64,000 bases of DNA. Source: Caldisericales bacterium. Lineage in GTDB: Bacteria > Caldisericota > Caldisericia > JAAYUI01. Every line of letters begins with the position of its first letter. Positions within the stretch are counted from its first letter, which is position 1. A program made the position numbers and the translations under genes. The notes under the pieces were generated by a model. It did no database searches and was not told the origin of the DNA. It saw nothing but the letters and a program-made list of their open reading frames with translations. The stretch is from NCBI GenBank assembly GCA_012517765.1, contig JAAYUI010000003.1:1-64000 (forward strand), read 5' to 3'. This document shows positions 53,901 to 60,577 of the stretch, one piece after another.

Positions 53901-54015
53901 GCCTGTCATCAAAAATGGTGTTACAATGGTGCCATTCAGGTTTGTTGCCGAGAATTTTGGTGCCAAGGTAAGCTGGGATGGTGCCACAAAGACTGCCAGG
54001 ATGGTATACCCATAA
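44935..54015 (+). CDS. Giant secreted repeat protein (3026 aa), paralogue of the upstream gene
   Basis: Signal peptide (about 1-23, ending YIYA). The N-terminus has three repeats of about 160 aa opening V.NP.GT...A.A...GYN..FTYT and containing APNG..VA..IPN.F and GGQ.IFNYGNGNL. Then come many modules of the type seen in the 4421-aa protein (AGI.NP, TS.EP.pV.S), invasin-like Ig domains around 1790-2000, a further set of TI.FP.GT modules, an Ig domain (KIVQPAENGTECVKV) and a C-terminal stalk domain (GRTMIPFRIMAESMGAKV; GVTMVPFRFVAENFGAKV). The start has AAAAGGAGG about 6 bases upstream. It is probably exported and surface-associated with its neighbour; the ligand is unknown. Confidence 0.9.
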   Translation: MKRLVTILLSLCIALGTSAYIYAFTLVIGSATIQVENPTGTPAVPAGSYAVAKMSGYNFRITYTYTDPTPITGGSGSPNGAAVALTIPNDFPMPSVTPTNQGAINISGASGAVLTSATPTISGRTVIAYFSALPTGGQVVFNYGNGNLTIPDKIGRYNFVVSIKPVNSTSGYPTGYETVVPSPYVDVITAPGVGTAEVQNPMGTPASAIAKQSGYNIHFTYTNSDVPLTGTGAPNGSAVALVIPNNFTAPSLTPGTPGYITISTLNGAVLNPLIPSIINGRTVLAYFTALPTNGQIIFDYGNGNLVMPDVAQKYSFDMYLKPQDTTLPYPNGFQPVVPSPQVTVQSAISGSSGSFSVVVENPIGTTANAIARQTGYNLRFTYTYTGMSISGGTGAPNGMGVAITIPNDFPVPSLNPTDQGAVSISAAMGTVLASPTATIVNGRTVIAFFTTLPNGGQIIFNYGNGNLKMPDRPNRYTFNMALKPQNTTSGYPSGFQTIMPSPQVNVLTNMTPATLIFKPDTASTSTELEISFQLGAGEQRSLFKGDRIKVWFDWDPILNQTINSPIAYPNNGYLGLNVPLNLRKESVKINGTTCTVGPQVTYQSSGAGAATALVDFFVPNDIRCSTTTGQVVRINIDKAAGLIQGNGDLSIVPAAPFTRRARVATLNASTSMWIEPDQFLFPNPVRMYPNVTNDLLDSNIYEIKTRINTITPSPPLVTVTPTTVDQEAQYVIGASACGVYGSFQVGSNGSLIENVDTISFEFPQGTKVPTSISPASILVTAFPPGTLPTALNSPPQIQGNRITIKVPFTVNANQCLTVTFTTSAHIFNPSVGANDYYIKMWTSKEPTVVNTLNYSIENPGWAVVNVDPNISFTNQLNLGECYKYSNADLDRTGARYTIQFPLSSSCSLIANTTPIVITFDSAYNGILPASFNGVAPNPAPSSVLVNGTPCTNVTILGTAITITSPINLQNGSQVTVTFLPSAQIQNPDITAEQESFILTINVNGLCQPLIQSNSYFIKTEVSNVEVLYTSTGFPGVSFVPSTNALTPWLIHFCSGDYGDVGMGIPNLVTGDTITIKFPEGTAMPSYIENGAVQLAIGAPQNIPSVINLINPKIEGTSVTLTIPPSNITITENNNFTLYFRDTIGIKTPSTPGTYYVYVNTSRETTPVASSYFTVGTVVVKNSVMADPNTSRSIDASCAPYFSEYTVRFTLGQSGMLVPGVDNINIIFPLGFTGFPAVPGTLPANSVILNGILVPTVNVIAPTAPNTGTQLVIPVQDYLAPGSLVEVIILKSAGIQNPQITTTPSFYTFKLSTTRERAWVQSNAFEIISRICMNCTSTYGSVHFAGDGTFATNTIMMGTVDGWLVGFYPGDLGTFVDNETTVTIEFPQGTGIPAIIPKEFVRCFSDLTPLLIPGGTCTSGSMAYRVTVSGLKVTVQFPNVGGAPSPTNAAYIYFCRQANLTAPMMPGNYTIKAWTSREPTPVESCNFTVTARGMTPAIVTPVPSIAGAPNVEYTVDFNLGPFGGLSRGDTINVDFGWYAGNINFLTSIAAPGFAGNLIPPMYITVNGIACDLPVSYDSRTPGLPALGIIFHVQTPVAIPPGGEAKIVFKPECRISNPLQGSPFTNYALDPSPPNYFVTITTNREITPIESQEYEITRPDAPTRPIVQNDPCVAGLPSIYTVSFITPVPLTFNAATPTTASWIEIRFPDGFYLPISMLPGQVKINNYQCVVAPIVNNYTVTLAVPTNVTAWGKVTVAFDPSLMLYNPNSPGVYHIDARVQNAANFIRGDFNVCEQIDICRVDISPSGSITVPVGGTQQFVAKVFNCNGALMNNDLEVNWTFSSPAGYISPIRGIGTTFTAFQKGDGVLMVAATYGNKTITSTVNITVTGKPASVIINPIGPTTLIKNQCYTYSAQLYDNNNPPNPIYSGVTYSWELTSTNLGSITPSDAKIVSFCPTTDGQGGIVCKATYEGETLTARSDFDIKLGIWTLAPIPTSNLGTMIVGQPTPDMMFELRDSNNQVVTAPSTITVSVGCTSPTGRFSKDKIHWTDNNKIALSIVTGFSKSEPVYFSDSTPGNVTITASATNINPTSVQISFQGTLPRLQFVNSLRVVSAGAPSGALTLSVRDQMGQPSPPSSDTMIVLSSYKVTNGNVASNESATGTFSISDTTWSPLPGNTITMRSGQQTIDVFYKDSSIGTYLIKATSIFYGTAAQEVVVTDAGSVGGNLLVNVEPPTAKIPAKYMISFRVGSGGALGANSGHIYLQFPQGTDFPTLSQAEVKVNNNPCQVIPLIDRTKNIVDIVTPVPIAANSDVNIEVPRVVNPMEGTYTLKIWTSSETQPTNSVPYIIGVSTVQRLRVTVTPNSVGLPATYMIEFKTGLNGTLGIDDQITMQFPVGTVLPASMEGRFVSVNGVNCVKSPLINGLQMTVFNPMPIQADQDVTLVIDAKGNIKNPPIPKTDYILKLSTKADAKFVDSAPYEIKQASTVSNVKVQVVPPTVSEKAKYVVMFSIGANGSLLPGDEVYIQMNDQTLPTSIAALYVTVNGINPTQDVLVDGKRIKIKVPTGIAAGQQVTVSLEASAGIKNPGNPGTDYRLSVFTSKEPYPVNSDPFTIESSIVVEHSIDPPAPNGERGWYTVAPTVTLKMNGTGMITYRFEGDPATTENPYTLPFKIQKTGQVVIYYKGKSSSGVVSAEKTIVIKYDPEAPVIKIVQPAENGTECVKVKDGGITIIGQVTDINDVEFSINGQVVPVRNGSFSMTVQLVPGQNVYTMVAKDFAGNQSTKRFCIELKNKPPVVVFDEPSFMARVTAIEFPEISPNVHQLRMKLRIKGTTEPGISQITITPMTVPGNIQSVKVNPDGRFDQELVFDAVAGVNELNAELSDSLGNKATQKLMPVLAVDFKLQSGNTTSDLNGIPVTLQSAPYINQGRTMIPFRIMAESMGAKVGYETNPTTKAVTLVTFELGSTKIVLYIGKNTATVTVAGQSRTVKLDAPPVIKNGVTMVPFRFVAENFGAKVSWDGATKTARMVYP

Positions 54016-54031
54016 TAAGGAGGACGATACA

Positions 54032-55471
54032 TTGAAAGACCTTGTTGAAAGGGCATTAAAAAAAGCCCGCCTTGAAGGGGCCTCTTATGGCGACATCAGG
54101 CTGATAACTGAAACCAGTGAACATGTCAGCGCAAAAGATGGAATCATAAAGGCCATTGTTTCCGACAGTTCGGTTGGTTTTGGAATAAGGGTCATAGCTG
54201 ATGGTGCTTGGGGGTTCTCCTCCTCGTCAACAGTGACCCCGGAAGAAATTGACAAAGTGGCCGCAGAAGCTGTCGCAATAGCAAAGGCCTCTGCCAAGGT
54301 CACGCATGACCCGGTAAAACTGGCCGAGATTGACATCCATGTTGACGATGTACCATCCGGAATAAGCGATGATCCCAGGGAAGTACCGCTTGAGAAGAAA
54401 GTCGCCCTTGTGCTTGATGCCACAAGATCGATGGAGGCGCAGGGTGTAGTTGCAAGGAACGCAAGCGTTCATGGATCCTACCAGGAAAAATACTTTGGCT
54501 CCACCGAAGGCGCCATGATAAGACAGGAAAAGATTGAATCAGGGGCAGGAATGGAAGCATATGCCTCTGACGGGAAGACCTTTGTAAAGAGGTCCTATCC
54601 GCAGTCTTTTGGTGGAGATTTTGCAAGGCTTGGCTGGAGTTTTGTCGAGAACATGGACCTTCCGGGAAACGGCAAAAGGGTCTCACAGGAAGTGCTGGCA
54701 CTTCTGAAAGCCAAACCGTGTCCAAAAGGCAGGAAAGACATCGTCATAGACGGTGCCCAGATGGCATTGCAGGTCCATGAATCGCTTGGCCATCCAACTG
54801 AACTGGACAGGGTCTTTGGCACTGAGGCAGGGTATGCCGGCAGGTCCTTCATGAAACCGGACATGCTCAACAAACTCCAGTACGGATCAAAGATTGTCAA
54901 TATTACCGCTGATGCTACCATTCCTGGTGCCTTTGGTGGGTTTGCCTATGATGACGAGGGTGTGAAAGCAAAGAGGGTTTTCCTTGTAAAAGACGGACTC
55001 TTTGTTGGCTATCTTGACTCAAGGGAAGATGCTGCAAAACTGGGCACGAAACCCATGGGTGCCATGAGGGCGAGCAGCTGGGCCAGGATACCTATTGTGC
55101 GTATGGTTTCTGTAAATCTGGAGCCAGGTGACCTCACTTTTGACCAGCTCATTGGTGGAGTCCAGGACGGCATTTTCATGGCCACAACACTCAGCTGGTC
55201 AATCGATGACCACAGGCTCAATTTCCAGTTCTCGGCAGAAATTGGCTGGGAAATAAAGAACGGAAAGCTTGGTGAAATGATAAGGACCCCAAGCTATACA
55301 GGAATCACGCCAGAGTTTTGGAACTCCTGCGATGGCATTGGCAACAGGGACCTCTGGCATGTATGGGGTGTCCCGAATTGCGGCAAGGGTGAACCGGCCC
55401 AGATAATGCATGTTTCGCATGGAACTGCTCCAGCAAGGTTCCGCAATATAGAAGTGGGGGTGGGTTCATGA
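54032..55471 (+). CDS. tldD: TldD-type metalloprotease
   Basis: The 479-aa protein is the catalytic subunit of the TldD/TldE protease, which trims unfolded or modified peptides. The zinc motif HESLGHPTE (HExxxH) lies at about residues 249-257, and the C-terminal fold has GAMRASSWARIPIVRM and GGVQDGIF. Start TTG 54032 is chosen because TAAGGAGG sits just upstream, while the in-frame ATG at 53978 lies inside the previous gene. The stop overlaps tldE by 4 bases. In known systems TldD/E processes RiPPs such as microcin B17, relevant to the radical SAM operon in this window. Confidence 0.93.
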   Translation: MKDLVERALKKARLEGASYGDIRLITETSEHVSAKDGIIKAIVSDSSVGFGIRVIADGAWGFSSSSTVTPEEIDKVAAEAVAIAKASAKVTHDPVKLAEIDIHVDDVPSGISDDPREVPLEKKVALVLDATRSMEAQGVVARNASVHGSYQEKYFGSTEGAMIRQEKIESGAGMEAYASDGKTFVKRSYPQSFGGDFARLGWSFVENMDLPGNGKRVSQEVLALLKAKPCPKGRKDIVIDGAQMALQVHESLGHPTELDRVFGTEAGYAGRSFMKPDMLNKLQYGSKIVNITADATIPGAFGGFAYDDEGVKAKRVFLVKDGLFVGYLDSREDAAKLGTKPMGAMRASSWARIPIVRMVSVNLEPGDLTFDQLIGGVQDGIFMATTLSWSIDDHRLNFQFSAEIGWEIKNGKLGEMIRTPSYTGITPEFWNSCDGIGNRDLWHVWGVPNCGKGEPAQIMHVSHGTAPARFRNIEVGVGS

Positions 55472-56781
55472 GGATATTAGATATTGCAAAAACAGCCCTT
55501 TCTTTTGCCAGTGGTGACCAGGTGGATGTGCTGGTGCACCATAATGACTATTCACTCACCAGATTTGCAAATTCGTACATACACCAGAACGTCAAGGAAA
55601 ACAGTATAGATGTCACGGTCAGGGTCGTAAGGGACAACCGCCAGGGAATAGCACAAACAAACATTGTTGATGTCGAATCCCTGAAGGAAGTTGCCCGAAA
55701 GGCTGGAGAGATAGCAGATCTTTCACCCAGGAATCCTGTTGACATAAAGCTTCCAAAACCAGCAGAATACACAGCGATTGGGAAACCTGACGAGGCAACC
55801 ATTTTATTGACCCCTGAGGCCAGGGCGGATGCCGTGGCCCAGATGGTCAATTATGCAAACCCGCTTGGCCTTACTCTTGCTGGTGCCTATTCTTCTGGCA
55901 GCGGCAGTCTTGCGATTGTCAACAGCAATGGTCTTGAAGCCTACAACGAGTTTGCCGATGCAGAACTGAAAGTAACGGCAATGTCGGAGGACTCTTCGGG
56001 AGCTGCCGACTTCTGGACACCCAGGGCCAGTGAAATAAAACCCCTTGAAGTTGTAAAAGAGGCCGCTGGCAGGGCGATAAGCAGCAAGAAACCTGTTGAA
56101 ATCGAGCCTGGCGAATATGAAGTGGTTCTTTTGCACTATGCTGTTGCAGAACTCGTTTCGATGATGAACTGGACAGGCATTTCTGCCAGAGCAGCCGAGG
56201 AAGGCAGGAGCTGGCTTGCAAACAACATTGGGAAGAAGATACTTTCCGACAAGATAACCATTGTTGATGACCCGTTTGATCCAAGATCTTCTGTGAGGCC
56301 CTTTGATTTTGAGGGTTTCCCCAAATCAAAGATGGCCCTTGTTGAAAAGGGTGTTCCGGTTGATGTGGTTTATGATTCGTATTTCGCGACAAAAACAGGT
56401 CACAAAAATACCGGTCACGCACTCCCTGCCTCCAGCGGTGCACATCCTTTGGCACTCAACGTTGTTGTTGAAGGCGGAACTTCAACTGTTGATGAAATGG
56501 TTTCAAAGATCAAGAAAGGCGTCCTGGTTTCAAGGTTCTGGTACACAAACATCATGCGCCCGATCGAGCAGGAATTTACAGGGATGACAAGGGACGGTCT
56601 TTTCCTCATCGAAAATGGAAAAGTTGTCTCCGGGCTCAAAAATATGAGGGTCACTGACTCGATCATCAGGATTTTTGCTGGTGTTGAAGAGGTGGAGAAT
56701 GTAACAAGGTACCATGATGGCATTGTTGCTCCGGCAATGAGATCGAAGGGGATAATTTTCTCAAGCAAAACGAAGTTCTAG
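55468..56781 (+). CDS. tldE: TldE/PmbA-type protease subunit
   Basis: The 437-aa partner of TldD lacks the HExxxH motif, as expected. Family features are the N-terminal VRVVRDNRQGIAQTN, the SSGAHPLALNVVVEGG segment, and the closing IRIFAGVEEV region. It forms the heterodimer whose active site is in TldD. The ATG overlaps the tldD stop by 4 bases, and GTGGGGG lies upstream as a weak ribosome site. A bidirectional terminator follows. Confidence 0.93.
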   Translation: MRILDIAKTALSFASGDQVDVLVHHNDYSLTRFANSYIHQNVKENSIDVTVRVVRDNRQGIAQTNIVDVESLKEVARKAGEIADLSPRNPVDIKLPKPAEYTAIGKPDEATILLTPEARADAVAQMVNYANPLGLTLAGAYSSGSGSLAIVNSNGLEAYNEFADAELKVTAMSEDSSGAADFWTPRASEIKPLEVVKEAAGRAISSKKPVEIEPGEYEVVLLHYAVAELVSMMNWTGISARAAEEGRSWLANNIGKKILSDKITIVDDPFDPRSSVRPFDFEGFPKSKMALVEKGVPVDVVYDSYFATKTGHKNTGHALPASSGAHPLALNVVVEGGTSTVDEMVSKIKKGVLVSRFWYTNIMRPIEQEFTGMTRDGLFLIENGKVVSGLKNMRVTDSIIRIFAGVEEVENVTRYHDGIVAPAMRSKGIIFSSKTKF

Positions 56782-56806
56782 GAAGAAATAGCTTTAAATA
56801 AAAAAC

Positions 56807-56836
56807 AAAGGCCCCGTGGTTTTCCACGGGGCCTTT
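56807..56836. terminator. Bidirectional terminator between tldE and speE
   Basis: Perfect 13-bp stem AAAGGCCCCGTGG / CCACGGGGCCTTT with loop TTTT, serving both convergent operons. Confidence 0.93.
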
Positions 56837-56859
56837 AAATTTCATCTAGTAACTTGAAG

Positions 56860-57789
56860 TTACATGTCAGAAGATTTTGATTCCAGAGAGAACGGCTTGT
56901 TGTCGGTTATTGGTTCCGTTTTCTTTGAAAGCAGGGTCCTGATGTCTTTTGGTAAAGAGAAAGCGTGGCGGTGCCCTTCTCTGTCATAAAATTTGAGTTC
57001 GCCACTAATCCTCTGGGCTATCAGTTCGTCAATCTTGTCGTCAATGGGCGGTATTGGTTTCTTGGTAGCAATTATGAAGCTCCAGGGGGTATCGTATGCC
57101 TGGACGTATCCGGCGCATGATCTTGCATGCGGGAATGCGGTTTCGCAAGTTGATTTGATGGCCAGGTGCATCTCGTAGGTCTTTAGCCTGAGGAGTGATG
57201 CCTGTGCAGAGTAAACGCCATCTGGACCAGTCACTCTTTTCATCTCTGCGAAGCATTCGACCGAGAATAGCCTCTGTGCTGGCCCGCCAGAGTAAGGTTC
57301 CGTAAGGTCAGATATTATAACGTCAAATTCACCGTCCGAGGCTTTTTCCAGATACGCCCTTGCATCGCCATGGATGAGTTCGACCCTTGGGTCATAAAAT
57401 GAATTCTGGTGCCATTCCGGGAGGTGTGTTTTGTACAGGTCAACAGCCTGTCTGTCAATATCACACATCACAACGCGTTCTACGGTTTTGTGTTTTAGGA
57501 TTTCCCTGAGTGTCGCACCTTCACCGCCACCGAGAATGAGCACTGATTTTGGGTTCGGGTGTGAAAGAAGACCGGGATGAACAATGAGCTCGTGGTAAAC
57601 ATGCTCGTCAACGATTGACGACTGAACGTCGCCATCGATCAGGATTATTTTGCCAAAATATGGCGAAATGCCGATTTCAACATGCTGAAACGGCGTGTCA
57701 ACCTGGGCTATGAACCTCGTGATTGCGTGGTGGTGCTCTTCGCCCTTCCCGAAGTGGTCATGGAACCATATCCAGTTCTTCTCTATCAT
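56860..57789 (-). CDS. speE: Polyamine aminopropyltransferase (spermidine synthase family)
   Basis: The 309-aa enzyme transfers the aminopropyl group of decarboxylated SAM to a diamine or triamine. Key parts are GKIILIDGDVQSSIVDEHVYHE, the SAM-site motif LILGGGEGATLREILKH (about 103-119), VVMCDIDRQAVDLYK, and the substrate-loop ISDLTEPYSGGPAQRLFS. The family norm is DxTDP; here it is DLTEP. Substrate (putrescine, agmatine or longer amines) cannot be told. The start at 57789 overlaps the murF stop by 4 bases, so it is translationally tied to the cell-wall operon, an unusual neighbour. Confidence 0.9.
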   Translation of the reverse strand: MIEKNWIWFHDHFGKGEEHHHAITRFIAQVDTPFQHVEIGISPYFGKIILIDGDVQSSIVDEHVYHELIVHPGLLSHPNPKSVLILGGGEGATLREILKHKTVERVVMCDIDRQAVDLYKTHLPEWHQNSFYDPRVELIHGDARAYLEKASDGEFDVIISDLTEPYSGGPAQRLFSVECFAEMKRVTGPDGVYSAQASLLRLKTYEMHLAIKSTCETAFPHARSCAGYVQAYDTPWSFIIATKKPIPPIDDKIDELIAQRISGELKFYDREGHRHAFSLPKDIRTLLSKKTEPITDNKPFSLESKSSDM

Positions 57790-59123
57790 CTTTCCTCCTT
57801 GTTTACATGGGTTGCCAGAGACTGGACAACCTCTTTCATTCCCATGCCGTTTGAACCCTTGACCAGGACCCAGTCGCCAGTTGACAGGCGAGGCAAAATG
57901 GCGTCCAGTAAATCTTTTTTTGCCTCAAAGTGCAGTGATCTGGGGCAACCTTGGGCCAAACGCTTTGACAGGTTACCGAATAAATAGACCCCGTCAAGGC
58001 GAAGTGATGCAACAAATTCCCCAAGTTCCTGGTGTAATTTTTCCGAGTTTTCACCAAGCTGGAGCATGTCTGCCAGCACCGCAAACCTTCTTCCTGGTTT
58101 GGAGGCAAGCGAACGAAGGGTTTCTTTCATGGAAACCGGGTTTGCATTATAGCTTTCGTCTATTATCCTCACTCCGGAAGGATTGATGATAATTGTGCCC
58201 CTGCCCTCGACGGGCTTGAAATCGGCGGCCACCTCGACGCATTCCTTAAGAGGGATTCCGTACTCGGTTGCCACTGCCATTGATGCAAGCGCATCATACA
58301 TGAAATGGACGGAGTCCTGGTGTGGTCTGAAGGTGTATGCTTTTCCGCAACTTTTGACCGTTATCAAACCGTCAATCAGCCTTCCCTGAATATCAGCTTC
58401 AGGATTAAAGCCAAAATTTACCTTCTTGCATCTTGTTTTCGATGACATTGCTTTGCATCGCGGGTCGTCTGCGTTCAGGATTGCAAGTCCACCCACTGGT
58501 AATGATTCAATGAGCTGGGATTTTGATTTTGCCACTCCATCAATGTCGCCAAGCGTTTCGAGATGTGACGGGCCAACATTTGTTATGACACCAACAACAG
58601 GCCTCACTATTCTCAGGAGCTTGGGTATCTCGTCCATGAACGAACCAGAAAGCTCTGCAACGAAAATCTCGGTATCATTTTCGAGTGCTTTCAGTGCCAT
58701 CGGGAGACCAATCGGGGTATTGCGGTTGCCCTCGTTTTTGGCCACCTGGTATCGAGCAGAGAGCATCTGGGCGGTCAGCTCCTTGGTGGTGGTCTTTCCG
58801 GCCGAACCAGTTATGCCAACCACTTGGCAATTGAACTTGTTTTTGTAGTACGAGCCAAGTGTTATCATGGCCTCTTCGGTGGATGGGACAATGACTTGCG
58901 GGATACCAACCTGGAGTGGTTTTTCGCAAACGACAAGCACTGCACCTTTTTCCTGGGCCTGAAATGCAAACTCGTGACCATCGACATTCTGGCCCTTGAT
59001 GGCAAAAAACACTTCATTGGTACTTGTTGCCCTTGAATCTATGGAGAACCCCGCAACCTCGGTGTCCCTTCCATCTAACTCCTGGCCAAAAAGACTGGCT
59101 ATCTCTTTTATTGTCAGTTGCAT
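57786..59123 (-). CDS. murF: UDP-MurNAc-tripeptide:D-Ala-D-Ala ligase
   Basis: The 445-aa ATP-dependent ligase adds D-Ala-D-Ala to the nucleotide-linked stem peptide, last cytosolic peptide step of peptidoglycan synthesis. N-terminal domain: SIDSRATSTNEVFFAIKG. Central ATPase: ITGSAGKTTTKELTAQML, NEGNRNTPIGLP and ITNVGPSHLETLG. C-terminal: IIDESYNANPVSMKETL and LADMLQLGE. Length is normal. The start overlaps the murE stop by 10 bases. Confidence 0.95.
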   Translation of the reverse strand: MQLTIKEIASLFGQELDGRDTEVAGFSIDSRATSTNEVFFAIKGQNVDGHEFAFQAQEKGAVLVVCEKPLQVGIPQVIVPSTEEAMITLGSYYKNKFNCQVVGITGSAGKTTTKELTAQMLSARYQVAKNEGNRNTPIGLPMALKALENDTEIFVAELSGSFMDEIPKLLRIVRPVVGVITNVGPSHLETLGDIDGVAKSKSQLIESLPVGGLAILNADDPRCKAMSSKTRCKKVNFGFNPEADIQGRLIDGLITVKSCGKAYTFRPHQDSVHFMYDALASMAVATEYGIPLKECVEVAADFKPVEGRGTIIINPSGVRIIDESYNANPVSMKETLRSLASKPGRRFAVLADMLQLGENSEKLHQELGEFVASLRLDGVYLFGNLSKRLAQGCPRSLHFEAKKDLLDAILPRLSTGDWVLVKGSNGMGMKEVVQSLATHVNKEER

Positions 59124-60577
59124 TCAAAACCTCTTGCTTTCAGGGCCTTTTTGGCCTCGACCCTGTCGTCTACCTCAAACCACTGGCCCCTGATGTACAT
59201 TCCATCTTCGTCCCCTCTTCCCAGTATGGCGATAAAGTCACCTTCCTGGGCCTGGTTTATGGCCCAATGGATGGCCTCCGTCCTGTCTTTGATTATTTTG
59301 TACTTCCCGCCATGCTTTTCCATGAATGATGCGAATTGGTTGACTGTCGAGTCAATGTCCTCACCCTTTGCCACGCCGTAGGTGATTATTGTCAGGTCGC
59401 ATGTTCTGGATGCAATCTCGGCCAGCTTTTCTCTTGCTTTTGGGTCACCCTCGCCAACGTTGTTTGTGATGATGATCTTTCTTTTTGGGCGCACCGATTC
59501 CATATGTTCTGCAACGGTTTCAAGTGCCGCAGGCGTATTTGCCTTGTCGACGGCAACAGCGAATGGCTGGCATTCATCAATCCAGTTCCACCTGCCTGGA
59601 ATCTCCGGCATCTGCTCGAGTAGGCCAAGGAGCGGGGCCGACTGGACTCCCATTGCTTCGACAATCCCTATAGCACAGAGTGAATTGAGTGCATTGGCAA
59701 TGCTAGGCACGTTCAATCTGTATGTGTGGGTTTTTCCAAAGATGTTCGCTATTATCTCCGAACCTTTCAGGGTTGGCCTGAAGCCTGCAATATGAATGTC
59801 GCCTTTTTTTGCGCCAAACGTGATGATTTTCTTCCCCCCTACTTTTGACAGTGCGTCTTCGTAATACTGGTCTTCGATGTTAAGCACTGCTACACCTTCA
59901 GGTTTTAAAAGGTCAAGTGAATCGATTTTTATTTTGACGTAGTTTTCATGTGTGCCGTGAAGAAGCGCATGGTGGCAATGGGTTATGTTTCCAATGCCGA
60001 TGGCATCGAATTCAAGGCCGATGACCCTTCCGCATTCGAGCCCAAAACTTGAAAGCTCCAGCACGGCATATTTTGAGCCAGCCCCCTTCATTTCGGAGAG
60101 GTATTCATCGATGACTGTTGGGTAAGGGGTTGTTGTCGGATTGCTTATGTCCGGCTGTATTCTGCCAGTTGGGAGATAATGACCTGCAGTTCCCACCAGG
60201 CCAACTTTTGGGTCGACCCCCCTGAGGAGCTGTGCAATCATGTGTGTGGTGGTTGTCTTGCCATTGGTTGCTGTCACGCCGCAAAGCTTCAGGCTCCTGG
60301 ATGGATAACCATAGAAAGCGTGTGAAAGGTTTGCCAGGGCTGTTTTTGTATCTAGAACTACAATATTGTTTATGCCGGCCTCTTCGGAAACTGCAACCTC
60401 AGAACCGGCCCCGATTGCCTTGTCGATAAATTTGTGGCCGTCAGTATGGGAGCCCCTGAGGGCGACAAAAACTTTTCCCTTGCCAGCTTTCCTTGAATCA
60501 AAAATAACCTCTGAAACTTCAAAATCTGGCCCACCATATTCGAGGCCAGCTTTTTCAAAAAGTTCCCTTGCTCTCAT
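59114..60577 (-). CDS. murE: UDP-MurNAc-L-Ala-D-Glu ligase (MurE), atypical specificity motif
   Basis: The 487-aa ligase adds the third stem residue. Motifs: IFDSRKAGKGKVFVALRG; P-loop GVTATNGKTTTTHMIAQLL; NPTTTPYP; and a terminal ILGRGDEDGMYIRGQWFEVDD. Start ATG 60577 is chosen from AAGGAG upstream and the ATGA overlap with the ftsI stop; a longer frame from 60640 lies inside ftsI. The DNPR-type motif that selects diaminopimelate is absent: the matching region reads IITYGVAKGED. The usual YAHTPDAL also appears as KANTPAAL. The added amino acid is therefore uncertain, and reduced or altered activity is possible. Confidence 0.9.
   Translation of the reverse strand: MRARELFEKAGLEYGGPDFEVSEVIFDSRKAGKGKVFVALRGSHTDGHKFIDKAIGAGSEVAVSEEAGINNIVVLDTKTALANLSHAFYGYPSRSLKLCGVTATNGKTTTTHMIAQLLRGVDPKVGLVGTAGHYLPTGRIQPDISNPTTTPYPTVIDEYLSEMKGAGSKYAVLELSSFGLECGRVIGLEFDAIGIGNITHCHHALLHGTHENYVKIKIDSLDLLKPEGVAVLNIEDQYYEDALSKVGGKKIITFGAKKGDIHIAGFRPTLKGSEIIANIFGKTHTYRLNVPSIANALNSLCAIGIVEAMGVQSAPLLGLLEQMPEIPGRWNWIDECQPFAVAVDKANTPAALETVAEHMESVRPKRKIIITNNVGEGDPKAREKLAEIASRTCDLTIITYGVAKGEDIDSTVNQFASFMEKHGGKYKIIKDRTEAIHWAINQAQEGDFIAILGRGDEDGMYIRGQWFEVDDRVEAKKALKARGFECN

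Noticed and set aside
31458-54015. Non-ribosomal peptide or polyketide megasynthase, suggested by gene size
   Set aside because: Both giant proteins have signal peptides and only Ig-like and stalk modules; no synthase motifs are present.
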